64,000 bases of DNA from Treponema denticola (GTDB lineage Bacteria > Spirochaetota > Spirochaetia > Treponematales > Treponemataceae). Positions 35,942-46,071 of this stretch are shown here, piece after piece. The notes below the pieces were generated by a model. That model saw only the letters and a list, made by a program, of their open reading frames with translations, had not been told where the DNA came from and made no database searches. A program made the position numbers and the translations under genes. The stretch is taken from positions 310,001 to 374,000 of the forward strand of contig NZ_CP051302.1 of the NCBI RefSeq assembly GCF_024181405.1, in the 5' to 3' direction. The number at the start of each line of letters is the position of its first letter. Positions within the stretch are counted from its first letter, which is position 1.

Positions 35942-37669
35942 ATGGCAAATCTTAATAAAAAGCCCTGGGCATTTTTAGATGAATGGAGAGGATCAAAATT
36001 TAAAGGCGAGTGGCCGACCCTCCCCGAAATGTTTGAAATTACTGCGGAGCGGTACCCTGACAGGAATTGTTTTACGGTCTTTGAACCGGATCGTATTACC
36101 CTTTCTTATTCGGAAAGTCTAAAAGTAGTAAAAGACTTGGCTTATTGGATGACCGAAAACGGTGTTACGAAGGGAACTCATGTTGCCGTTTCGGGCAAAA
36201 ACTCTCCGGAATGGGCTGTCGTATATTTGGCAGCACTTTTTGCAGGAGGAATAATAATTCCGATAGATTATGGTCTTCATAATGAAGAGATTGAAACTCT
36301 TTTAAAAACGGCGAAACCTAAATTATTTTTTGTGGATGAAGAAAAATTCGACTTTTTTGCAGAAAAAGCAAAAACCGAAAGCTACATAGGCTCCCTTTAT
36401 TCATTAAGTAAAAAACATCCTGAAATTTATGTTTATAATCTAAAGCCTTCCGGAAATCCTGAGCTTGCAAAGGCCCAAGAAAACGATACGGCTGCAATTC
36501 TTTTTACCTCAGGAACTACAGGAAATCCCAAGGGGGTTATGCTCAGTCACAAAAACTTTGTTTCGGACTGCTATATAGCCCAGTCCAACCTTAACATTTA
36601 CCATACGGACGTATTCTATGCTCTTTTACCGCTTCATCACTCTTATACGATGCTTGCCGTATTTATCGAAGCCCTTTCGGTAGGTGCCGAATTGGTATTC
36701 GGTAAGACCCTTGCCGTATCAAAAATGCTTGCCGAGCTTAAGGCAGGAAAAATCACAATGCTTTTGGGCGTTCCTCTCTTGTTTAACAAGCTTCTTGCAG
36801 GTATTTTTAAGGGCATTAAGGCAAAAGGTATTGTAGTTTTCGGTATTATCAAGGCCTTGATGGGTATTTCTTACTTCTTTAAAAAGGTCTTTAAGGCTAA
36901 TATCGGAAGCAAGCTCTTTCACGGTATTTTGGATAAGGCCAGTTTAGGAAATGTCCGTATCGCCATATGCGGAGGCGGCCCCCTTGCGCCCAACGTATGC
37001 AGGGCTTATAACGAATTCGGTATCGACTTTGTTCAAGGTTACGGTTTGACCGAAACCTCTCCCATTATTGCTCTTAATCCGAAAGAACGCTTTAAAATCG
37101 CCAGTGTCGGACAGTACTTTATTTCTTGTATGGAAATGAAGATTCTCGATCCTGATGAAAAGGGAATAGGTGAGGTTGCCGTAAAGGGGCCGATGGTTAT
37201 GCAGGGCTATTACAATATGCCCGAAGAAACAGCCGAAGTTCTTTCTCCCGACGGCTGGTTAAAGACGGGAGACCTCGGCTGGCTTGACGATGAGGGTTAT
37301 CTCTACCTCTGCGGAAGGGCTAAGAACCTCATAGTTACCGCCGGAGGAAAAAACGTCTTCCCCGAAGAAATCGAAAATATGTTCCAGCTTTATTATAATG
37401 AAATTGAACAGATTACCGCTGCAGGTTATCAGGCTGAAGAAGGCGAAGAAGTCGAAGCCCTTGTTTATCCTGCCGATGAACTTTACAAAAAGCTTAATAT
37501 GACGCGCGGCACAAGCGAAGGCGATGCAGCCGTTCAAAAAGAAATCGATGCCATTATCGAAACCGTAAATAAAAAGCTTTTACCTTATCAGCGGATTACA
37601 AAGACAACCTATCTGTCCGAACCCTTGGAAATGACTACTACCAAAAAAGTAAAGCGTTTTAAGAAGTAG
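35942..37669 (+). CDS. Long-chain acyl-CoA synthetase (AMP-binding)
   Basis: A 575-residue adenylate-forming enzyme. Motifs: P-loop LFTSGTTGNPKGVMLSHKN, then QGYGLTETSP, the adenylate-binding DGWLKTGDLGWLDDEGYLYL and the GRAKNLIVTAGGKNVFPEEIE hinge, with a C-terminal lysine near KKVKRFKK. It activates fatty acids to acyl-CoA (or acyl-ACP). The start ATG 35942 follows AGGAAG. The terminator at 37711-37742 closes the unit. Confidence 0.94.
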   Translation: MANLNKKPWAFLDEWRGSKFKGEWPTLPEMFEITAERYPDRNCFTVFEPDRITLSYSESLKVVKDLAYWMTENGVTKGTHVAVSGKNSPEWAVVYLAALFAGGIIIPIDYGLHNEEIETLLKTAKPKLFFVDEEKFDFFAEKAKTESYIGSLYSLSKKHPEIYVYNLKPSGNPELAKAQENDTAAILFTSGTTGNPKGVMLSHKNFVSDCYIAQSNLNIYHTDVFYALLPLHHSYTMLAVFIEALSVGAELVFGKTLAVSKMLAELKAGKITMLLGVPLLFNKLLAGIFKGIKAKGIVVFGIIKALMGISYFFKKVFKANIGSKLFHGILDKASLGNVRIAICGGGPLAPNVCRAYNEFGIDFVQGYGLTETSPIIALNPKERFKIASVGQYFISCMEMKILDPDEKGIGEVAVKGPMVMQGYYNMPEETAEVLSPDGWLKTGDLGWLDDEGYLYLCGRAKNLIVTAGGKNVFPEEIENMFQLYYNEIEQITAAGYQAEEGEEVEALVYPADELYKKLNMTRGTSEGDAAVQKEIDAIIETVNKKLLPYQRITKTTYLSEPLEMTTTKKVKRFKK

Positions 37670-37710
37670 GTATTGGTAAAAACTTCTTGGATTAAGTTTT
37701 TAAGACATAA

Positions 37711-37742
37711 AAAATTCCCCGAAAAGCTCGGGGAATTTTTTA
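37711..37742 (+). terminator. Rho-independent terminator after the acyl-CoA synthetase
   Basis: AAAATTCCCCGA pairs with TCGGGGAATTTT around a five-base loop, followed by further T residues. The A-rich 5' flank makes it usable in both directions. Confidence 0.9.
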
Positions 37743-37758
37743 TTATATCTTAAATATC

Positions 37759-37787
37759 TTGTTATTTTTCTTTTCTTTTTGTATATT
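37759..37787 (+). promoter_or_regulatory. Promoter of the radical SAM gene, leaderless
   Basis: TTGTTA (37759-37764) and TATATT (37782-37787) are 17 bases apart. The expected transcription start coincides with the ATG at 37794, and no Shine-Dalgarno is present. Confidence 0.6.
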
Positions 37788-37793
37788 GAATAA

Positions 37794-38588
37794 ATGTCAT
37801 ATTCTTATACTATTCGGGAACTGGAATTATCTATAAATTCGGTATGTAATTTGCGTTGTAGAGAGTGCGGCTTCTTTACTCCCAATCAACCTAAGGCTGC
37901 TATGACAGATGATATAATCGGCGAACATCTAAATAGTTTAAAAATTCTTGAAAAGGAAAAAATTGAAATTCTTAGTCTTGCAATTCTTGGAGGAGAGCCT
38001 ACTCTTACATCTTTGTATTTGGAAAAAGCGGCTTGTACATTTTCAAAACTAGGAAATATTAAAAATATAGAAGTTGTCTCTAATGGATTATATCCTCAAG
38101 GGCTTACACTAAATACTTTAAAATCAATAAATAAGCTTTCGATAAGTGTATATATAAAGGATGAAGTCTTTATCTATGCATGGAAAAATTTTGTAATAAA
38201 AAATGCTCCTGATGTGAAGCTTGAATTCAGAATAGAAAAGCTTTGGGATAAAACTACGGGAAATTATTTTGTTCCAAAAGATAGAGCCCAAACATTCTAC
38301 AAAGAATGTTGGTATAAAATGCATTGTGCAACATTAGAACGTTCCCGATTATTTATTTGTTCCCGTGCTGCAAAGCTGCAAAATGATTTTGACGGATTGT
38401 TATTAACCGATAATACAAAATCCTCGGATATTATAAATTATTTAACAAGAGATGAATGTTTATCATCATGTCAAACTTGTGTTCCATCTATGAAATTAGG
38501 AAAAGTACAAGGAGGTCATCAGCCTAATACTATTTCAATTCAGGCTATGATGAATACTGCTATAGATTATCTAAATAGTTACAGCTGA
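37794..38588 (+). CDS. Radical SAM protein with SPASM-like cysteine tail
   Basis: A 264-residue protein with the radical SAM cluster motif Cys18-x3-Cys22-x2-Cys25 (VCNLRCRECGFFTP) and the SAM-binding LGGEPT at 65-70. Six further cysteines (172, 178, 189, 222, 226, 229) sit in the C-terminal third, a spacing like SPASM/twitch auxiliary-cluster domains. The substrate is not predictable; relatives modify peptides, sugars or proteins. It converges with the kinase-HAD-PRTase gene, the two overlapping by ten bases. It has its own leaderless promoter. Confidence 0.8.
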   Translation: MSYSYTIRELELSINSVCNLRCRECGFFTPNQPKAAMTDDIIGEHLNSLKILEKEKIEILSLAILGGEPTLTSLYLEKAACTFSKLGNIKNIEVVSNGLYPQGLTLNTLKSINKLSISVYIKDEVFIYAWKNFVIKNAPDVKLEFRIEKLWDKTTGNYFVPKDRAQTFYKECWYKMHCATLERSRLFICSRAAKLQNDFDGLLLTDNTKSSDIINYLTRDECLSSCQTCVPSMKLGKVQGGHQPNTISIQAMMNTAIDYLNSYS

Positions 38589-40174
38589 TTAAATAGTCTA
38601 TCTGAAGTATCCGGTCCTATATTACCGGATTGGACTTTTACCTTTCTGCCTGTATATTTATTTTCGGATATTCTAACGGCAATAAGTTTATATGCCTTAA
38701 AAAGAGATACTGCTTCTTTATTAATAACATTTGTCAAAATAATTATCCTTTTAACTTTTGAGTTATGTTCTATCTTTTTTATAATATCGATTATTGTTTT
38801 TCCGTTATTTATTACTCCATCGACTAAGATAATATTATCTGTCTCTATTTTAGGCATATCATGGGAAGAATTATATGATTCAAATTTTGCATTAAACGAC
38901 ATATACAAGCCGTCTGCAAGAAATCTTCCGCTTCTTTCTATGCTTAGAATTGTTGTTTCTTCAGGTTTATATTTTTGTAAATATCTACATAATTTTTTTC
39001 CCAGTTGAAAATGAGCTTCTGCTAAACGATTTCCGATAATTCCTGAGTCGGATTTTGTAATTTTGATTAACGAATTTATTTCATCAATCTCATCGCTGTT
39101 TATAGATTTATCCTGATCTAAAATATGTAAATTATTTTGTAAGTTAATAATATTCAAATTTTCAATTTCCGAATATGATAGGCTTCTGCTCAAGTGCTCA
39201 TTTATAATTAAAAAACCTTTATCGGCTTCTTTAAGCATATATAGATCATTTTTACTGTCTCCATAGGCTGTTACATTATATTTTTTCTTTAGGAATTTTA
39301 CAACAAAATATTTTGTGTCAGCCGATATGTATTTACCGGCAAATGTTTTTACTCCTAATTCCTTTCCCAAATTGTCTTCCCATATTTCAGGTATACCTGA
39401 CGATAAAATAATACTTTTGTTTTCTATACATTGTTCCTTTAAACTTGTATATTCTATTTTTTTTATATTTTGTAAATCTGCCGATTGTAAGAAGGGTTTT
39501 ATATATTTATCTTGAAGCCAAAATTGATAACCGGTATATATATTATTATCAAAAATATTTGTGGTAAAGTTCAGTAAATATTTTGATGAATCATATGGTA
39601 TAAGTGTTTTGTCTCCGTCAAATATATTTATTGAATCCGATACTATGTTTATTGATTCGAAAATTGTTCTTGCAAAATTAACATTGCTATATCCGTTGAG
39701 AATATCTTTTAAAAAAGGAGTAAAGTTTTTATAATTTGTTTCATAATCATCAATAACATAGAAATCCTTATCTGCTCTATGACATATTTCACGAAGTGAA
39801 TTTATTTCTTCAAGCTGCCATTCTATAATTGTACTGATATTTTGGGGAATATATTTTTGATTTTTTTCGGATTCTTTCATTCTTTCGTAGATAAGTTCAG
39901 GTTTTTGATATAAGTACATAAAAACATCAAATACTTTATCTTCAAAAGTAAAAACCGTTTCTTTACCTTTTTCGGTTATAAATTGATAATGTCCGTCAAT
40001 AAGAAATTCGGTTTCTTGACTTAATTGATTTAAAAGAGTTCTGCGCTTTTCGAAAATATCCCCTTGTATGTTTTGCAATAATTTGTATCCGCTTATAGTT
40101 TTGATAAAACCGGAGGCTGTTTCCAATAATGTTGATTTTCCGGCACATGGTAAACCGTACAAAGCAATTTTCAT
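38579..40174 (-). CDS. P-loop kinase / HAD phosphatase / uracil-PRTase-like fusion protein
   Basis: A 531-residue three-domain protein. Residues 1-165 are a P-loop kinase (GLPCAGKST at 7-15, LIDGHYQF). Residues about 180-340 are a HAD phosphatase with DGDKT (D186, D188, T190), SSG at 258-260 and GDSKND at 305-310. Residues about 375-531 are a phosphoribosyltransferase with IILVDGVINNGKT at 448-460 and the tail GPDTSDRLFNQL, which resembles the end of uracil phosphoribosyltransferase. All three seem catalytically complete. The combination suggests synthesis or recycling of a nucleotide-like compound; no known system with this exact fusion comes to mind. Confidence 0.75.
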   Translation of the reverse strand: MKIALYGLPCAGKSTLLETASGFIKTISGYKLLQNIQGDIFEKRRTLLNQLSQETEFLIDGHYQFITEKGKETVFTFEDKVFDVFMYLYQKPELIYERMKESEKNQKYIPQNISTIIEWQLEEINSLREICHRADKDFYVIDDYETNYKNFTPFLKDILNGYSNVNFARTIFESINIVSDSINIFDGDKTLIPYDSSKYLLNFTTNIFDNNIYTGYQFWLQDKYIKPFLQSADLQNIKKIEYTSLKEQCIENKSIILSSGIPEIWEDNLGKELGVKTFAGKYISADTKYFVVKFLKKKYNVTAYGDSKNDLYMLKEADKGFLIINEHLSRSLSYSEIENLNIINLQNNLHILDQDKSINSDEIDEINSLIKITKSDSGIIGNRLAEAHFQLGKKLCRYLQKYKPEETTILSIERSGRFLADGLYMSFNAKFESYNSSHDMPKIETDNIILVDGVINNGKTIIDIIKKIEHNSKVKRIIILTNVINKEAVSLFKAYKLIAVRISENKYTGRKVKVQSGNIGPDTSDRLFNQL

Positions 40175-40215
40175 ATTAATACTCCAATTTGATTATTTTA
40201 TTGATGATAATTTTT

Positions 40216-41217
40216 CTAAATATTAGTATGTGTTAACCACCAATCAGCACAATGATTATTTCTATCTCTAATATATTTATCCGTTCTGGGTAATGATAGG
40301 AGATAGTTATATAGATCATAGTTTTTCTTTATTGCACATTTAAATAGAGGTGTAAAACCGTTACTATCTTGTTGATTTAAACCAATATCGTGGTATTCAC
40401 ATAGCCTCTTTACAAATTTTGTTCTATTATGCCAACAAGCAATCATTAAAGGTGTATTACCTTCGTTTCTACATTTAATATAATTTTTTTGTGTTTCTTT
40501 TACACTTCCTTTATTGTAGTCTGCGTTATTGTCTAATAACCGGCAAAATGATTTAAAATCATTAACTTGAATACAGTGGCTTAACGGTGTTAAAAAGTAT
40601 TTATAATTATCCGTTTTGTTAACATTTGCCTTACATTTTTTTATCAGAAATTCCAATTTTTTATATTTTAATATATTTTTACTTCTTATGCAGCTGATAA
40701 GTAAGGTATATCCTCCGGATAAATAGTCATCGATATTTTCGATAGCAGGATAATTGTTCCAATCTTCCAAAAATAAAGAATCTATTTTTTCGATTTCGTT
40801 ATAATCGTTTTTTTTGATGTATTGATAACCGATATAATCTCTTAATAGTAGAGATTTTTCATATTTTAAAGAAAAACCAATATCATCATGAAGTATGTAA
40901 ACATTATGTCTTTGTTCTTTTGAATATTTTTTTGCAAATAAGATGATTTTTTCATCATTGATACCTGTAAAGTTACGGTCATTATGAATATATATTTTGT
41001 CTTTTAAATTTTCAATGCGCTGCATAGCAAGCCATGCCTCATTATTTTTTTTCTTATCTTTTTGATAATTTAGCTCATCAATTATTGTTTGTGTTATTAT
41101 TACACATGAAAAGTCAGACAACAAATTATCTATAATGTTTATATTTTTTAACAGGGCAGAAGTATCGGGAATCACTGCTGAATTTTTGTAGTCATTAATA
41201 ATCATTTTACAGCTCAT
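40216..41217 (-). CDS. PIN-domain ribonuclease fused to ankyrin repeats
   Basis: A 333-residue protein. Residues 12-125 form a PIN (PIN_4-like) domain with acidic residues at VIPDTSALL (D18), IIDEL (E48), INDEKII (D88) and ILHDDIGF (D111/D112). Residues about 165-333 contain four or five ankyrin repeats, clearest in GNTPLMIACWHNRTKFVKRL and NGFTPLFKCAIKKNYDLYNY. PIN domains cut RNA; ankyrin repeats bind proteins. It precedes the kinase-HAD-PRTase gene by 41 bases on the same strand. The first ATG has no clear ribosome-binding site; a second ATG lies four codons later. Confidence 0.75.
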   Translation of the reverse strand: MSCKMIINDYKNSAVIPDTSALLKNINIIDNLLSDFSCVIITQTIIDELNYQKDKKKNNEAWLAMQRIENLKDKIYIHNDRNFTGINDEKIILFAKKYSKEQRHNVYILHDDIGFSLKYEKSLLLRDYIGYQYIKKNDYNEIEKIDSLFLEDWNNYPAIENIDDYLSGGYTLLISCIRSKNILKYKKLEFLIKKCKANVNKTDNYKYFLTPLSHCIQVNDFKSFCRLLDNNADYNKGSVKETQKNYIKCRNEGNTPLMIACWHNRTKFVKRLCEYHDIGLNQQDSNGFTPLFKCAIKKNYDLYNYLLSLPRTDKYIRDRNNHCADWWLTHTNI

Positions 41218-41226
41218 AGGGAGATA

Positions 41227-41270
41227 CTATAGGAACCTCATAAAATTTTATTTTTAGAAGGTTCCTATAG
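41227..41270. repeat. 12-bp inverted repeat between the EF-G-like and PIN-ankyrin genes
   Basis: CTATAGGAACCT (41227-41238) pairs perfectly with 41259-41270, and the interior contains the smaller palindrome ATAAAATTTTAT. On the plus strand it is followed by CTTTTT. On the minus strand it sits between the EF-G-like stop and the PIN-ankyrin start, without a U-run. Confidence 0.6.
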
Positions 41271-41282
41271 CTTTTTACGTAT

Positions 41283-43361
41283 CTATTCTTCTTGTTCTTC
41301 CATGAAGGCCTTGGCTTCGGCTATTATCTCGTCGGCAATCTTACCTGAAATCGGATCATAGTGATCAAAGGACATTTCAAAAGAACCCGTACCGCTTGTC
41401 ATCGAGCGGAGGTCTATTGCATAGCGCAAAAGCTCCTTGTGGGGAACCTGAGCTCTGATTTCTTCAATGCCGCTTGCGGGCGAGGACTGGCCTAGGATTC
41501 TTCCTCGACGTGAAGAAAGATCGCTCATTATATCTCCGAGATATGAGGTCTCAACAAAGACGGTCAGGTTCATAATGGGCTCAAGGAGGATGGGGCCTGC
41601 ATTTCGCATTGCATCCTTAAAGGCATTTCGAGCTGCAATCTTAAAGGCCATTTCCGATGAGTCTACGGGGTGTTCTTTACCGTCGAGAACGGTTACGGCA
41701 ACATCGACTACGGGATAGCCTGCAGAAACGCCTTTTTCCATAGCCTCAATAACGCCCTTTTCAACACCGGGTATGTAGCCCTTGGAGATAGCTCCTCCGA
41801 AAACCGCATTGGTAAATTTGTATTTTTCGCCTCTGGGGAGGGGTTCGATTGCCAAAACAACCCTGCCGAATTGCCCGTGGCCGCCCGACTGCTTTTTATG
41901 CGTGTATTCGGCTTGGGATTTGCGCTGAATCGTTTCTCTATAGGCAATTCGGGGAATGGAGGTTTGAATTTCTATCTTTGATTGATTTTTAACCTTATCC
42001 AAAACTATGCTCGTATGTAAATCGCCCATGCCTGATAGAACGTTTTGCTTTGTTTCGGCATTAAAAGCAAAGGAGAGGGTCATGTCTTCTTCGCATGCCT
42101 TAAAAAGCTGTTCGCTGACCTTATCGTCATTCTTTTTGTCGATTGCGGAAACAGCCAACGAATAGATGGGTTCGGGAGTTCTAAGCCTTACAAATGGTAT
42201 TATATCGGCTGATGCAGCTAAGGTATCGTTCGTCTTTGTGCTGGTAAGCTTTACCAAAACTCCTATATCGCCTGCTGAAAGCTCTTTTACTTCCGTAAGC
42301 TTTTTACCCAGGGTCTTATAAATTTTACCGACCCTTTCCTTTTTTTCTTCTCTAAGATTGTAGATCTCTGAATCGGCTGAGAGAGTTCCCGTAATAACTT
42401 TTACATAGGAAAGTCTGCCTGAAAATTGGTCGTTGGAGGTTTTTACTACAATGGCCGAAAGAGGAGCTGAAGAGTCCAGTTTAACTGAGATTTCTTCTCC
42501 TTCCTTTGTAACTCCTCTTTCCAGGGCTCCTTCAGGTGAGGGAAGAATTTCGCTTATAAAGCGTAAAAGAGAATTAAGGCCTGAATTATTTATTGCAGAG
42601 CCTGCAAAAAGAGGAACAATTCTATTATCGGCCATGGCGAGGGTAAGACCTCGGCTTATTTCTTCAGGAGAAAGCTCTCCTTCATCTATAAATTTTACGA
42701 GTAGTTCTTCATCGCCTTCGGCGGCAGCTCCGGCCAAAACCTCCAGAGCATCCTTGTATTTGTCCTGATATTCGGCAGGGATTTCCGTTTCTACTTCTTT
42801 TCCATCTTCGATTTTATAGGCCTTGCCGTGAAGAACGTCTACAACACCCTTAAAATTATCTCCTGTTCCCATGGGAAAGCTTACAGGGAAGACATCTACT
42901 TGAAACTGCTTTTTAACATCGGCTATACAGTTATCGAAGTCGGCTCTGCCTTCATCCATCTTGTTTGCAAAAACCAAGCGGGGCTTGTTTCTTCTGTCAA
43001 GGTCGCGCCAGTACTTGATTGTTTCAATTTGTACGCCCGATCTTCCGTCCAAAACTATGAGGGCTGCTTCGGATGAGCGGAAAGCAGCTATTACCTCACC
43101 GATAAAATCAGAAGCTCCGGGAGTGTCCCAAATATTTATGAGCTTATCGTCTTTTTGTAAATTAACTAAGGTTGAGTAAATAGATATTTTTCGATCGATT
43201 TCTTCCTGACTGTAGTCCGTCACGGTCTTTCCCGAGTCTACCGATTCTGCCTTAGCGATAAGGCCAGAAACATAGAGCAAGTGTTCCACAAGACTGGTTT
43301 TGCCCGATTGTCCGTGTCCGGCAACGGCGATGGTTCTGATTTTATCCGTTGTAAATCCCAT
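41283..43361 (-). CDS. Elongation factor G-like GTPase (EF-G paralogue)
   Basis: A 692-residue translational GTPase with P-loop GHGQSGKTS, DTPGASDF (G3), NKMDEG (G4), then domains II-V including HGQFGRVVLAIEPLPRGEKY and a C-terminal SFDHYDPISG. The canonical EF-G switch I RGITI motif is replaced by DRKISIYSTL, and G3 is DTPGAS rather than DTPGHV. It is therefore one of the divergent EF-G-like paralogues (FusA2 type) whose role is not settled. Tandem 17-bp repeats lie upstream. Confidence 0.9.
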   Translation of the reverse strand: MGFTTDKIRTIAVAGHGQSGKTSLVEHLLYVSGLIAKAESVDSGKTVTDYSQEEIDRKISIYSTLVNLQKDDKLINIWDTPGASDFIGEVIAAFRSSEAALIVLDGRSGVQIETIKYWRDLDRRNKPRLVFANKMDEGRADFDNCIADVKKQFQVDVFPVSFPMGTGDNFKGVVDVLHGKAYKIEDGKEVETEIPAEYQDKYKDALEVLAGAAAEGDEELLVKFIDEGELSPEEISRGLTLAMADNRIVPLFAGSAINNSGLNSLLRFISEILPSPEGALERGVTKEGEEISVKLDSSAPLSAIVVKTSNDQFSGRLSYVKVITGTLSADSEIYNLREEKKERVGKIYKTLGKKLTEVKELSAGDIGVLVKLTSTKTNDTLAASADIIPFVRLRTPEPIYSLAVSAIDKKNDDKVSEQLFKACEEDMTLSFAFNAETKQNVLSGMGDLHTSIVLDKVKNQSKIEIQTSIPRIAYRETIQRKSQAEYTHKKQSGGHGQFGRVVLAIEPLPRGEKYKFTNAVFGGAISKGYIPGVEKGVIEAMEKGVSAGYPVVDVAVTVLDGKEHPVDSSEMAFKIAARNAFKDAMRNAGPILLEPIMNLTVFVETSYLGDIMSDLSSRRGRILGQSSPASGIEEIRAQVPHKELLRYAIDLRSMTSGTGSFEMSFDHYDPISGKIADEIIAEAKAFMEEQEE

Positions 43362-43397
43362 AAAAACTCCTTTTTATATAAAGCCTAAAAGCTTAAA

Positions 43398-43431
43398 TTT
43401 GATCACAGAATAAGTTTGATCACAGAATAAG
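43398..43431. repeat. Tandem 17-bp repeat upstream of the EF-G-like gene
   Basis: TTTGATCACAGAATAAG occurs twice in direct tandem (43398-43414 and 43415-43431). On the coding (minus) strand each unit reads CTTATTCTGTGATCAAA and contains TGTGATCA, a Crp-like half-site. The repeats end 37 bases before the EF-G-like start and could be operators or a simple duplication. Confidence 0.7.
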
Positions 43432-43527
43432 GATACACTATATTTTTAAAAATTGCAAGGTTAAGAATATAAAATTGCAAAAAATGCCCACAGCATTTGA
43501 ACCTCATACTTTGACATTTGCACTTTG

Positions 43528-44406
43528 TTACAGTTTTTCGATTTCTTCACGGCTTAAGCCGGTTCCTTCAGCTATTTTATCAATATCAAATCCAAACTGC
43601 TTAAAAGCCTTAGCTGTTTCGATGGCTTTTTGGTACGCTCCATCAGAAAAGCCTTGCCGTATTCCTTGTTCTATACCAATTCTTAGACTTTCTTCTCTTT
43701 GTACTGCAATGTCCGTATCATAATCATATTCTGCTACTAACATGTTTATTACCTCCCGTGATTTTCTCATTAAGTATTCTTTTAAGATCCCTTTTTCTAT
43801 ACATATTTTTATTGCATTGGTAAAACCATTTTCAGGGTCGAGTTGTGTTTGCTTTCTTACCTCTTCTACGAATAGGCTGTATTCTTCGAGCGGTTTACAC
43901 GCCGTTAGAATTTTGTTTGCCTTATCCGTATTGATGTTTAAAACCTGTACTGTCAGTTCCAACGGCGCTTGTTCAGGTTTTGTAATAAAGGCATCAGATA
44001 ATTTTAGAGCTGTAGTTTCAGGGTAGTCTTCCTTGCCGTTATAAAAGACATAGAACTCAGGCGTAGGTATTTTAGATAGCTTTTTTAAATACCTGTCTGT
44101 AGGTGCTTGCAGTTTTTCATAGAGCCTTGCTATATATTCTAAAAAACGCAAAGGCATATTCTCGTTTATTGTAGACTGGTGTTCAGCAAGAATAATAATT
44201 TTACCATCTACAAGGCAGGAAACATCGTTTATTATGTTCATATACATAACATTATCGAGCCTTATATTTTCTACAGGACAAGACATCGGTAGATTTGTAC
44301 CATGCAAAGCATTGTAAAGAGATAAAAAATTCTCCTTAGCCCTTTCGTCTTCACTAAAAAGGTCTACAAATACTGAATCTTTGTATTTTCTGTTTGAAGT
44401 ACTCAT
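43528..44406 (-). CDS. Rpn-family PD-(D/E)XK nuclease (recombination-promoting nuclease/transposase-like)
   Basis: A 292-residue protein beginning NRKYKDSVFVDLFSEDERAK, with ILAEHQSTINENMPLRFLEYIARLYE, the PD-(D/E)XK core with E-x-Q. The C-terminal helical region (from about 220) has IGIEQGIRQGFSDGAYQKAIETAK, typical of Rpn proteins. This family is multicopy in T. denticola and is related to RpnA nucleases, which promote RecA-independent recombination. Its start ATG follows a GGAAAC. It is likely active. Confidence 0.88.
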   Translation of the reverse strand: MSTSNRKYKDSVFVDLFSEDERAKENFLSLYNALHGTNLPMSCPVENIRLDNVMYMNIINDVSCLVDGKIIILAEHQSTINENMPLRFLEYIARLYEKLQAPTDRYLKKLSKIPTPEFYVFYNGKEDYPETTALKLSDAFITKPEQAPLELTVQVLNINTDKANKILTACKPLEEYSLFVEEVRKQTQLDPENGFTNAIKICIEKGILKEYLMRKSREVINMLVAEYDYDTDIAVQREESLRIGIEQGIRQGFSDGAYQKAIETAKAFKQFGFDIDKIAEGTGLSREEIEKL

Positions 44407-44569
44407 AACTGTTTCCTCATTGGTTGTATTATATCACACTTGCAGCAATTTTGTAAGAGAATATTTTTTTTATTTGACCTCGGATTTTCACCCCCTTTTC
44501 TTTTGAAAACGGTGAGGGATATCATGAATTGTGTGTAAAAAACTTGGATTTGAATAAACATTTTCGACC

Positions 44570-44598
44570 TTGATTTTATTTTGGAATAAGAGTAGAAT
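44570..44598 (+). promoter_or_regulatory. Promoter of eno
   Basis: TTGATT (44570-44575) and TAGAAT (44593-44598) are spaced by 17 bases, about 30 bases before the enolase ATG, which has AAGGGGG as ribosome-binding site. Confidence 0.65.
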
Positions 44599-44601
44599 TA
44601 A

Positions 44602-45930
<1,329 letters not shown>

Positions 45931-45948
45931 AAGGGTACAAACTTTTAA

Positions 45949-45983
45949 CCGGCATGGTTTATCAAAGCCTTGCCGGATTTTTA
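45949..45983 (+). terminator. Rho-independent terminator after eno
   Basis: CCGGCATGG (45949-45957) pairs with CCTTGCCGG (45968-45976) with one mismatch, followed by ATTTTT. Confidence 0.8.
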
Positions 45984-46071
45984 TTATATGGGGATTGTAT
46001 ATTTTTATCGATAATGATGGTTTCATGTTCTACATTTCCCCCAAAAAAAATATGAAAATTTTAAAAAATAT

